DNA of 30,576 nucleotides from Amphimedon queenslandica (taxonomy: Eukaryota > Porifera > Demospongiae > Haplosclerida > Niphatidae): assembly GCF_000090795.2 (NCBI RefSeq), contig NW_003546317.1, forward strand, positions 282,508 through 313,083. The letters run 5' to 3'. Each line of letters begins with the position of its first letter. Within the stretch, counting starts at the first letter, position 1. The notes beneath the pieces were generated by a model. It did not search any database. It was not told the origin of the DNA and worked only from the letters and a program-made list of their open reading frames with translations. Both the position numbers and the translations under genes were made by a program. Positions 22,393 through 30,576 of the stretch are shown here, piece after piece.

Positions 22393-23399
22393 ATGGCTGG
22401 TGTAGGCCTCAAGCCTATTAGCTCTCACATGGAAAAGTACCTTGCTGGAGAAATGCTTTTTGATCAAAAATTTGAGATGCTTCCTGGTGGCATCAAGCTG
22501 TTTCCTGGAGTGAAGGCACTAGATGTCTTAGACTTAAAAGAAAAACTTGTCATTCGTTCAAGTGATGTATTTGTCACCTCCTATGTGAGGAGTGGAACAA
22601 ATTGGATTATGTACATTGTGCTGTTAATAGCTAATGGTGGAACACCTCTTGAAAAAGACTTGGATAGCATAGCACCTTGCATTGACATCATGAAACTTAT
22701 TGAAGTTGAAGTATGTATAGGACATGTAGCATGATGATCTTTTTATCAACCTTTATAGGCAATGGAATCTCCACGATATATGAAACATCATTATCCTTAT
22801 GATCATGTTGCTGGTGGTCCTCCACATCAAAGTCCAGCTAAATACATATACTCCTATAGGAATCCAAGAGATGTTGCTGTGTCCTGGTATTTGGTTGAAA
22901 AGCAGTTTGCACACAAATCTCCTCTTACATGGAGTAAATATCTTGATGATTTTGTTGATGGTAATGTTGTTTATGGTAGCCCATTGGATAATATAAGAGG
23001 CTGGTGGGATCATAAAGGTCAGTACTGCCTTGATTAATTGTTGATTTACTTTTTAAATCATTATATTCAGATTCTCCTAATATCCTGATGCTGTCTTATG
23101 AGAGGATGAAGAAGGATCCAGTAGGAGCTGTACAATCAATCAGTACATTCTTGGGATATCAATTGAGTCAAAAGCTAATTGAAGAGATAGCTGCAAACTC
23201 AAGAATTGATAAAATGAAAATGAATCTTGAGTCTTTTAACAGTGCCTTGACAAAATACAAATTTGTTCGTAAAGGGGCTGTAGGGGAATGGCACAATTAT
23301 TTTGGTCCTGAAGATATTGAGAAGTTAGATGCTGCAGTGAAGGAGAAGCTTGGTGAAACTGACATTGTGTTTGACTACGGAGACACTATTGGTGCATGA
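22393..23399 (+). CDS. Cytosolic sulfotransferase SULT-C
   Basis: Close paralogue of SULT-B. Exons 22393-22710, 22759-23017 and 23071-23399 give 301 residues. PAPS loop SYVRSGTNW (Arg66), expected catalytic His117 in KHHYP, YRNPRDVAVS and RKGAVGEW are present. It has three extra residues near the N-terminus (ISS before HMEKY) compared with SULT-B. Intron positions and phases are the same in all three intact sulfotransferases. It is followed by two inverted-repeat elements and an intact 5S rRNA gene. Confidence 0.93.
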
Positions 23400-23455
23400 A
23401 ATTGCAGTATTGAGTGTCTAAATTGTTACAATTATTGCATTAAAATTAATTGTAT

Positions 23456-23590
23456 TACAGTGTGTGGGTGTATCAAAGCACCGCCACGAGTTTATATAGT
23501 GTAGACCACAGCAGGGTAGTTAGAAGCCATCATCTAACTGCCAATTCTGGTAGTTAGACGACAGTGCCTTTCATACACCCACACACTGTA
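23456..23590. mobile_element. MITE with TACAGTGTGTGGGTGTAT termini
   Basis: About 28-bp inverted termini: TACAGTGTGTGGGTGTATCA at the left and the reverse complement of TACACCCACACACTGTA at the right. TA is found at both outer edges. An inner inverted repeat (GTAGTTAGAAG and CTGGTAGTTAGACGAC region) is less regular. It is non-coding and 135 bp long. Confidence 0.8.
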
Positions 23591-23599
23591 GTACAAACC

Positions 23600-23738
23600 A
23601 GATAAACTACAGCTGTTTCGTGTTACTGGATATACACTCGGATGTTAGTTGATTTAGAAGCCTCGGATTCGCCTCGGCTTCTAAATCAACTAACATCCTC
23701 GTGTATATCCAGTAACCCTCAACATCTGTAGTTTATCT
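23600..23738. repeat. 139-bp near-perfect palindrome
   Basis: The outer arms AGATAAACTACAG (23600) and CTGTAGTTTATCT (23726-23738) pair. The inner arms GTTACTGGATATACACTCGG / CGTGTATATCCAGTAAC and ATGTTAGTTGATTTAGAAGC / GCTTCTAAATCAACTAACAT pair around a short CTCGGATTCGCCTCG loop. It would form a hairpin of about 60 bp. It is a foldback-type element lying between a MITE and the 5S gene. Confidence 0.88.
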
Positions 23739-23775
23739 ATAACATGTATTTGTTAAAAAAATCGATTGAGTTATT

Positions 23776-23894
23776 GTCTGCGGCCATACCACGTTGAAAG
23801 CACCAGTTCCCATCTGAACACTGAAGTTAAGCAACGTCGGGCCGGCTTAGTACTTGGATGGGTGACCGCCTAGGAATCGCCGGTGTTGCAGACT
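23776..23894 (+). rRNA. 5S ribosomal RNA gene
   Basis: The 119-nt sequence has the standard eukaryotic 5S signature: GTCTGCGGCCATACCACGTT at the 5' end, AAGTTAAGCAACGTCGGGCC (box A), TACTTGGATGGGTGACCGCC (box C region), and 3' GGTGTTGCAGAC pairing with the 5' end. A T10 run at 23894-23903 is the RNA polymerase III terminator. Transcription would be driven by the internal control region through TFIIIA/TFIIIC. It is a single dispersed copy rather than part of an array within this window, next to a sulfotransferase gene. Confidence 0.96.
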
Positions 23895-23903
23895 TTTTTT
23901 TTT
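23894..23903 (+). terminator. Pol III poly-T terminator of 5S rRNA
   Basis: A run of ten T residues directly follows GTTGCAGAC, the 3' end of the 5S gene. Confidence 0.9.
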
Positions 23904-24977
23904 ACATTTTTTGTTCACAGCTCTGATTTGCCTTTGTAATTTTTTCTTTTTATTTGCTGTAAGTAACCTTTATCAAGAGTATTGTTGCCTTAATGGATAC
24001 TATACATTTAAATGTCTCTTAAAGGTAAACTTGTTATGCCTTTTTATTATTACTCATATATTACGTACCATTTTGTAACTCTATCTCTAGTGAATTACAC
24101 AATAATATTTATGATGATGCCAACCTCAACAACATTGGGCACACTAACTATAGGGAATAGCCCCGGAATTTATAATTTTGTAATTTTTTGTGTTTTTTCT
24201 TCTGTTCACCTATTAATTAGTCTCCTCTTTAATGATGTGTTTATTCTTGTGTTTTATGATTAATTTGAAGCTATGAGCAAATAACTCAGTGAGCTCTGCT
24301 TTTTGTACATCATCTGCAGTTATTCATAAAACAAATTTTAGTGAAAGTAGCAGTGAGCTAATAACGTGAACTCTTGTCAATTTAACATTGAGCAATGAAT
24401 GCTCATTTGTATAGCCTCTGTGTTGTATCTTTCTAATTGTCTCTGTACACTTTTCCTTCCCAGTAAATAATTATGTTGAAATAATCCTAAACATTTGTTA
24501 TTCCCCTCTTTCCATCCCTTTGATCCACCAGCTTCATTCAACTTATTTTTTGCATGTTCTCTTTGCTCATAAATGATATTGGCTATCTATTGAAAAAATT
24601 AAATCAGCTACATCATGCGTGTCATTGAAATTAATTGTCTCATACAAAGTCAATACATTCATCTGTAGTGTGGTCGTAACAACTGTTATTAGTAATACAG
24701 TAAAGGACAATAAAAAGAGAAGGAAGAAGGGATTTAGAGAGAAAAGAGAAAAGGAAGGAAGATTGGGAATAGTTCTTAAGAGAGATGAGAGAAAGAGAAA
24801 TTACAGAAATGATAAAGATAATGATAATAAAGATCTCTGACAACATAGGACTCCTACTACTAAAATTCAGTTCTCTAAGAGTGCAGTGAGAGCAATGATG
24901 AGACAAATTGTTGAGTTGATACTTGATAGTAGAACGAGACGACAACGAAAGAATGAACGACTGGACTGACTGATTAT

Positions 24978-25001
24978 TGTGTGTGTCTGTGTGTGTGTGT
25001 A
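24978..25001. repeat. (GT)n microsatellite
   Basis: GTGTGTGTCTGTGTGTGTGT, interrupted once. Confidence 0.9.
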
Positions 25002-25838
25002 TGTATATTAAATAGTTGTTGACCACGTGCAACCTCATGGTTACTATAATGAATAACAATGAGCTCATAACCACCACACATCGAATTTACACTTCCATGT
25101 ACCAGTATGAATGTACAGTACAAATGAGTCTTGACATTTGATCTATTGGTATAGTAAAAAAATTTGACGCAACTACTCAGATTACAATTTGATTAATTAG
25201 GCTTGTAAATTTGGTTGTGTGGTTGGAATTTTTGAAGCAATGACTTAATGTATTTTTAAGCTCTTATGATTTCTATTTAGATTACTTTATTTTAACCCAT
25301 ATCAAACTGGCAAGCCAGAGATGATACCTATTTGTTTACAATTTTTAAGTTTGTTTGTCATAGAAAAAGTAATGCATAATTCATTTCCTCATTAGTTAAC
25401 TCAACTATACATAATTAATTACAATCATGTACATGTATATTGATGATTATACAGAGTCAATCTTCTTTCATTTGCACATTTTAAGTGTATATAAAGGGGG
25501 AGGAGTGGAGGGTGCATAGGAAGGAAGTGTAATTTACATGTTTTTGTTATAGATATGGTGCAAATTGGATGCTTGATGGTCATCTTAATTAGGCAGGCCA
25601 TAATTTTGATTTTATACTGGCCTGATAAACAATACTGAATAGTCCTGCATGCACTGAATTGCACTCAGTGGCCATGTCAGTACAGATGTTTGTTTGTGTG
25701 GCATATTTTGTGTCTTTTGTGGTGCCAATATTATTAATTGCATGTTTACTATCATAATTGTATGGTATTTCATGGTTACGGTCAGTGGTGTGATCATCAT
25801 CATTCCGTATTCTCTGTTCTTACCTCGGTTCATGTCCA

Positions 25839-26009
25839 AAAAGGTGGGCATCCACTATGCAGCATTGTTGCTTGCAACTTGTGATTAAACCTTTGATGTG
25901 GTTGGGCAACATGTTGCATGAAGTAGAGAGAGTCTCAACTTCATGCAACATGTTGCACGATCACATCAAAGGTACTTGCATTAAAGTTGCATAGTGGATG
26001 CCCACCTTT
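25839..26009. repeat. 171-bp long inverted repeat (hairpin element)
   Basis: The outer arms AAAGGTGGGCATCCACTATG and CATAGTGGATGCCCACCTTT are perfect 20-mers or nearly so. The inner arms (25889-25924 and 25938-25973) ACCTTTGATGTG..CAACATGTTGCATGAAGT and its complement pair with few mismatches. Between the arms the left side is interrupted by a CAGCATTGTTGCTTGC segment. It is non-coding, either a foldback MITE or a structured RNA source. Confidence 0.85.
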
Positions 26010-26339
26010 AAGTATGGCTATGAGCAGTCCACTCAGTAAGGGCAGCTTAGTTGAGTTGGCCAACACTCAATCTTGTCACATGATATTAATTTAGTTTGTT
26101 GTGAGTGAACTCAGTGATAGTCTATAACTCAAAAAATAGTTATTGGCACTGAGTCGATGGCCACCACATGCATGGAGTGCTGGCAGCAGGCATTCTTATG
26201 TTTTCAGTGCTTGTATGTGTATGTTGTGTGTATAGGAACTCTTAGACTGGTTCATGGTATGCATGAGCCATATAACAGTTAAGGAGAATCGCTGACACCT
26301 TCTAAATATGGAATCAAGAATAATTCCTGTGATCATTGA

Positions 26340-26509
26340 GCTTGGTTGCCTAGCGACCAGAATAGAAAGAGAGCGGCAGATTGCGCGCGAAGTGGTAATT
26401 ACAGTATGCCTTGTGCCTTGTATTTCATCCCTTAAAGTTTTGATAAAGAGAGAAATAGAGAGACCGGTCCTGTGTGCTACATAGTCCCTATCTGCCAGCG
26501 GCAGTCAAT
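26340..26509 (+). promoter_or_regulatory. Upstream region of fibulin-like gene with X-box-like motif
   Basis: GGTTGCCTAGCGACC at 26344-26358 resembles the RFX-factor X-box (GTTGCC-nn-GGCAAC type) with one arm imperfect. It lies about 150 bp upstream of the start codon, next to a short GC-rich stretch (GCGCGCG near 26386). Confidence 0.35.
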
Positions 26510-29500
26510 ATGAAGGTATTGGATCTAGTCCTGGTACTCTGTGTTGCTAGTGCAGTCACCGTAGTTAGTACGAATGGAGAATCTGCCTCATATACGACAG
26601 AAATAATTTGTGAAACAGCTAAAACAAGTGCTGACACTTCTCCAATGCCAACTCCTCGTCTAGGTAAGTATCAAAGCCGTTGTTATTTGTCTACAGTAGT
26701 ATTGATGATAGATGGGGCTACTAAACTAGTGGTCATCCCTCATTAACAATCCATAGACTCATGGTCTGAGAGGTTTCACAAAGTTACTAAGTGTATTACT
26801 ACTACTCACTTCGACTCTTATGTACAGTAAATCTAAAACTCCCAAATAAGGTGTGGAATTAATTAAATTAGACCTGCCATGACTGTGGAATAAAAATTGC
26901 CCAGATATATACTTTGAAGTTATACAGGTACCTGACGCCATACGTAGTTACTCTAGTCTGGTTACACGTGTGGTTACCTGTGGCATACGAGACTTTAAAA
27001 TTCTATTTTTTCCAGTGATAATGAGGTATAGCATTTTCACATTTACACATGAATTACTTTCTAACGAGCAAAACCTAATTATGGATAAAATGTGATTATG
27101 CACTTATACTTTTCTCATAGCATATACAGGCAGCTTCACATCAATTTGTTTGACAATTTTATTTTAAAAGCAGGATTTGGTACGGATTTTAATTTTGGCA
27201 TTTTTTGTGGCAGTTTCAATTAAAGTCACTATGAAATTATAGTAATAATGAATTTAAACTGTAATAATGCATTTGTTATTCATCATATATAGTAATTGAA
27301 ATTTTCAATTCTATTAGAATAGAACTTATAAAATGGCAAAAAATACTTGGCATTTTGGTGATAATTAAAGTAATAGCATAGTGTTTTTTATTACCTTAAT
27401 TATGTATCTGTCAATAATATTTACCGTATAGCTGAAAATATTTGCTGGAATTTAATTTTGCTGTTAGCTATTCATCATAAAAATGCACAATTTAATTCCG
27501 CAAAGCATTATTAGTAACACGGTTGCGTTACTAAGTAGGATTCACCCCCAAACAAAATGGCTGCCATGACTTTTGCAGCCTTTAAGTAATCGGCGTATCA
27601 ACAGTACACGCCTACACTAGCAAAATTAAATTCCACATACTTTAAAACTTGCTCTATCAGTACAAAATTGCAAAATATAATTCCTGCAAACTTTTCAGCT
27701 ATATGGTATTATAAAAATTAGCTGATGGTAAACAGAATGTGACAAATTTTTAAACTGCTTAAAAACTATGCATTAAATCTTAATTACATATTATCATAAT
27801 ATTCCTAAAATGTTAGGTTATTTGAAGATAAATTTAAAAGAAATAATTATTTTAAAATCTATTGCTACTGTATTTGAGTTAATAGAAAAAATGCATGACT
27901 AAAAGGTGGGGATTTGATTTTACTTCACTTTTTAGAACTTTCTGAATGCTGTCAGATTGGAAACAACACTGCCTACACTAGAGAAAATATTGCCAGCTTA
28001 GATTGCTTTATTGAACAACATCATCAAGACAACGAGTGTAATAGTGAGGCACTGACATGTTGTGAATGCTGTTACATAGGAAGGATACAATCAGAGGACA
28101 ACAAAGAATGCATCTTTCCAAATTCAGTTGGGTTATGTAGAAGCATAACAGAACACTGCTGCAGCAGGAACAGAATGGAGCAGTCTCCCAGCAGAGGTTT
28201 GTTAGGATCAACACAATGCATAACAAGGACTGTGACTGTGGAACCAACAGGAATTAGTTCAGTATCGATTGATTCAACTTTTGGAACAGCAGTTTCTAGT
28301 ACAATCATTGTTCCTACCCAAACAGTTTCTAGTGATTTTATTACTGCTTCTACCACTGCATCTGTTACATCAACTGTAACTTCCTCCATTGTGTCTGCTA
28401 CCACTGGAGTAATTAGTGTATCTTCTGTCAGTGATGGTGGTTCTTCTCCTTCTTTAACACAAGCTTCTACTTCTGTCATCGTTGTGTGTGAGCCATCTTC
28501 AGTAGTGTCTCAAACAATAACTCCAACACCTATTCCAGGTAATTATTTTCCATTCTCATTTTAATTCTAATTACCCAAAGTTTTGCCAAGGACCAATAAT
28601 TATTAAGAAATACATATTTTAAACCACATTCCAACCATAGAACAGGGTTTCCCTCAAAGTTTGCTAAGTAGCATACCATAGAGCACCTTTTTTTTAGGGC
28701 TGTAAATTTTGCAAATTTGCCTAAAAATCTATTTTCGGATTTAATTTTTGCAAATTAATGCCATCTGCCATCTTGTATCATATTTTTGCGGAAGTAATTT
28801 CGCAAATCTTCAAAAAATTGCAAAATCAGTGAAATTTACAGCCCTAAAAAAAGGCGTCCTATGGTGCTTCATGATCGAGCTGGCTTTTGGAGTAACTATA
28901 AATATTTGTAAAACAATCAAATTTTGATTGAAAATTGAAATCATCTAAAAGCAACAAGTATATGTACATGTATCAGAAGGTTTATAAAATTGGGAAATTC
29001 TCTTGTAGCCTTTAAAAAAAATTTTGGTTAAAGATTGTAAGGCCTTTTAAAAACTTCAAAATTCTGAAAAATGCCTCTACTATGGCACATGCTTTTTTCT
29101 GAAAGTTAGTTTAAGTTTTTATTACATTTTCTAATGTGTATTCCGGGAGTCCCCACAGGCCACTCGGGAAATGATCAGTATAACCTAATCTGTTTACTCA
29201 ACACAAAAAGAATTCAAAATTAGCTACACAACATTCTTTGTCATCTTCTTCCTTGTATCTCATAATCTATGTCCTTATGCTATGTAGCCAATTCTGACTT
29301 TAATTTTCTGTGCTATTGCCGTTTTAAGAAAATTCCAAATTTGTGGAAAAATACCATGTACTATTTTCCAAAAAAGGGCCCTAAAGTCACTTCTAATTTT
29401 TATCACATTTCTTGATACATTATAATGCCCTTATGCTACATAGAAAGTTTGAGCCAATTCTGACTTCAATTTTTTGAGTTATGACTATTTTTTAAAAACT

Positions 29501-30576
29501 CCAAAGTTTGGAAAAATATCCTGTACTATAGCCCATGGATTTTTCAGAAAAATGGCTCCAAAATCACCCCCAATTTTTATTACATTTTCTGATACATATT
29601 GATGTTTTTATGCTATGTAGAAAGTTTGAGTCAATTCCGACTTCAATTTTTTGAGTTATGACCATTTTTTAAAAACTCCAAATTTTGAAAAAAATCCCTG
29701 TACTATAGCCCAAGTTTTTTTCCAAAAAATGGTTCGAAAATCACCCCCAATTTTTATTACATTTTCTGATACATATTGATGTACTTGTGCTATGTAGAAA
29801 GTTTGAGTCAATTCCGACTTCAATTTTTTGAGTTATAGCCAATTTTTTGAAAACTCCAAAATTTGAAAAAAATACCCAGTACTATAGCTCATGCTTTTTT
29901 CCAGAAATGGCTCTGAAATTACCCCTAATTTTTATTATATTTTTTAATGCATATTGATGTCGTTATGCTACGTAGAAAGTTTGAGCCAATTCCGGCTTCA
30001 TTTTTTTGAGTTATGGCCATTTTTTTTAATTCCAAATTTTGGAAAAATACCCTGTACTATAGCCCATACTTTTTTCCAAAAATGGCTCTAAAATCACCCC
30101 TAATTTTTATTATACTTTCTGATGTGTATTAATGTCGTTATGCTATGTAGAAGTTTGAGTCAGTTATGACTTTTATTTTTGTTATTGTCATTTTAAAAGA
30201 TACCAAATTTTTAGAAAATATTAGAGCTCATACTTTTTTATGAAATGACTCAATTTTTATTACATTTTCAAAGCTGCCAATCAAAATTAGAGATTTAACG
30301 ATGACAATGGGCTGTAAAACTGTTAATTTTACTAGAGTTTAATTATAGATAAAGTAGAATTAGAAAATTATCACAAATTATAACTGACTAGGATTGTGGT
30401 AAAAGTAAAATTATAAATGAAAAAACAACAAAAATACAGCACTTTAAGTAATCTTGAAATTAAAGGAACAGCAACAGTCGGTCATTTTGATTTAATTTTA
30501 CTTTTTAGAACTTTCTGAATGCTGTCAGATTGGAAACAACACTGCCTACACTAGAGAAAATATTGCCAGCTTAGAT
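26510..30576 (+). CDS. Secreted fibulin-like Cys-rich/mucin-like protein, 5' part (runs off the window)
   Basis: Exon 1 (26510-26663) encodes MKVLDLVLVLCVASAV, a clear signal peptide, and a short Thr/Ser-rich stretch. Exon 2 (27936-28538, phase 1 at both ends) encodes a Cys-rich module with ECCQIG, TCCECCYIGR and EHCCS. The CCxCCxxGR arrangement and following Cys spacing match the anaphylatoxin-like N-terminal region of fibulin-1. A roughly 90-residue Ser/Thr/Val-rich mucin-like segment follows and is probably O-glycosylated. After a 1970-nt intron a new copy of exon 2 begins at 30509 and is cut by the window edge. The product is expected in the extracellular matrix or at the cell surface; EGF-type repeats, if any, lie beyond the window. 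The fibulin assignment rests on Cys pattern only. Confidence 0.75.
27422..27708. mobile_element. MITE, TACCGTATAGC family, in fibulin-like intron 1
   Basis: The 287-bp element starts TACCGTATAGCTGAAAATAT and ends with the reverse complement of TACCATATAGCTGAAAAGTT. The terminal inverted repeats continue with GCTGGAATTT / GCAGGAATTA. The interior is non-coding. Its terminal motif is shared with the two elements in DDX52 introns, although the rest differs. Confidence 0.8.
28674..28868. mobile_element. MITE with AGGGCTGTAAATTT inverted termini
   Basis: The left arm TACCATAGAGCACCTTTTTT TTAGGGCTGTAAATTT is mirrored by AAATTTACAGCCCTAAAAAAA GGCGTCCTATGGTGC at the right. An inner pair TTTGCAAATTTGC / GCAAATCTTC is weaker. 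It is 195 bp, non-coding, in the intron after exon 2 of the fibulin-like gene. Confidence 0.78.
29240..30245 (+). repeat. ~177-bp satellite array in fibulin-like intron 2
   Basis: The landmark AGTTT after TAGAAA recurs at 29446, 29623, 29800, 29978 and 30152 (spacings 174-178). The family is the same as at 12375-13415, with the CCTGTACTATAGCCCA and GAGTTATG boxes. Degenerate units extend upstream toward about 28900. Confidence 0.9.
30509..30576 (+). CDS. Second copy of fibulin-like exon 2 (partial)
   Basis: After an acceptor TTTTTAG, the 68 visible bases are identical to 27936-28003, the first 68 bases of exon 2, and the preceding intron end is similar too. Either the same gene has a tandemly duplicated exon or a new gene copy begins here; no second signal-peptide exon is seen between, which favours exon duplication. 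Confidence 0.85.

Larger units (their letters stand above)
23904..26473. other. Gene-poor intergenic region
   Basis: No gene recognised. Open frames at 24012-24263 and 24619-24840 look accidental: the first is a hydrophobic T-rich translation, the second is a purine-rich tract (about 24700-24800). Other contents are a GT microsatellite near 24979-25000 and a large hairpin at 25839-26009. Confidence 0.6.

Noticed and set aside
24012-24263. Hydrophobic 83-residue open frame
   Set aside because: T-rich AT-biased sequence produces such translations by chance; no signal, splice or homology evidence.
24619-24840. Basic 73-residue open frame in purine-rich DNA
   Set aside because: Composition-driven Lys/Arg/Glu run in a simple-sequence tract; no family resemblance.
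28008-28479. Minus-strand open frames opposite fibulin-like exon 2
   Set aside because: Antisense shadows of a Cys-rich and Ser/Thr-rich coding exon; the plus frame has signal peptide, domain pattern and splice sites.
1-30576. A microbial defence system, viral insertion or toxin gene
   Set aside because: All recognised genes are animal housekeeping, transport, metabolic or extracellular genes with spliceosomal introns; no such signature was seen.

Overview
This window looks like nuclear DNA of a compact animal genome. It is AT-rich, its genes are split by many short introns (often 45-100 nt), and most encode recognisable metazoan proteins. A demosponge such as Amphimedon is my best guess, inferred from gene style rather than proven. 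Gene models below were built by hand from splice sites. In every multi-exon model called complete, the exon phases add up to an open frame ending at a stop.

Layout. 1-443 (-): broken 3' remnant of an NCLX-type Na+/Ca2+ exchanger (copy A). 447-800: reverse-oriented units of a ~177-bp satellite. 930-1245 (-): orphan sulfotransferase first exon with a frameshift. 1394-2399 (-): intact sulfotransferase SULT-A. 3380-7056 and 7388-11129 (-): two complete tandem SLC8B1/NCLX genes (copies B and C), 17 coding exons each, both with a minor-spliceosome AT-AC intron. 11283-15784 (+): complete DDX52/ROK1 RNA helicase, head-to-head with copy C across a 153-bp shared promoter. 16247-17232 (+): SULT-B, then a broken 5S rRNA copy and an orphan copy of the last DDX52 exon. 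17645-22043 (+): complete glutamate-carboxypeptidase-II-like membrane peptidase. 22393-23399 (+): SULT-C. 23456-23894: a MITE, a 139-bp palindrome and an intact 5S rRNA gene. 23905-26509: no convincing gene. 26510 to the end (+): 5' part of a secreted fibulin-like/mucin-like gene whose 603-nt second exon reappears at the window edge.

The main theme is segmental duplication: exchanger genes in about 4-kb tandem units, sulfotransferases as an inverted set with patchy identity, and a DDX52-last-exon/SULT/5S module present twice around the peptidase. The satellite and several inverted-repeat elements sit at breakpoints and in the longest introns. The genes do not form one pathway. DDX52 (ribosome biogenesis) and 5S rRNA share a theme, and the exchangers and sulfotransferases are expanded paralogue families. 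The most interesting points are diverged ion-coordinating motifs in exchanger copy C, the paired AT-AC introns, the duplicated bidirectional promoter and the symmetric exon duplication in the fibulin-like gene.
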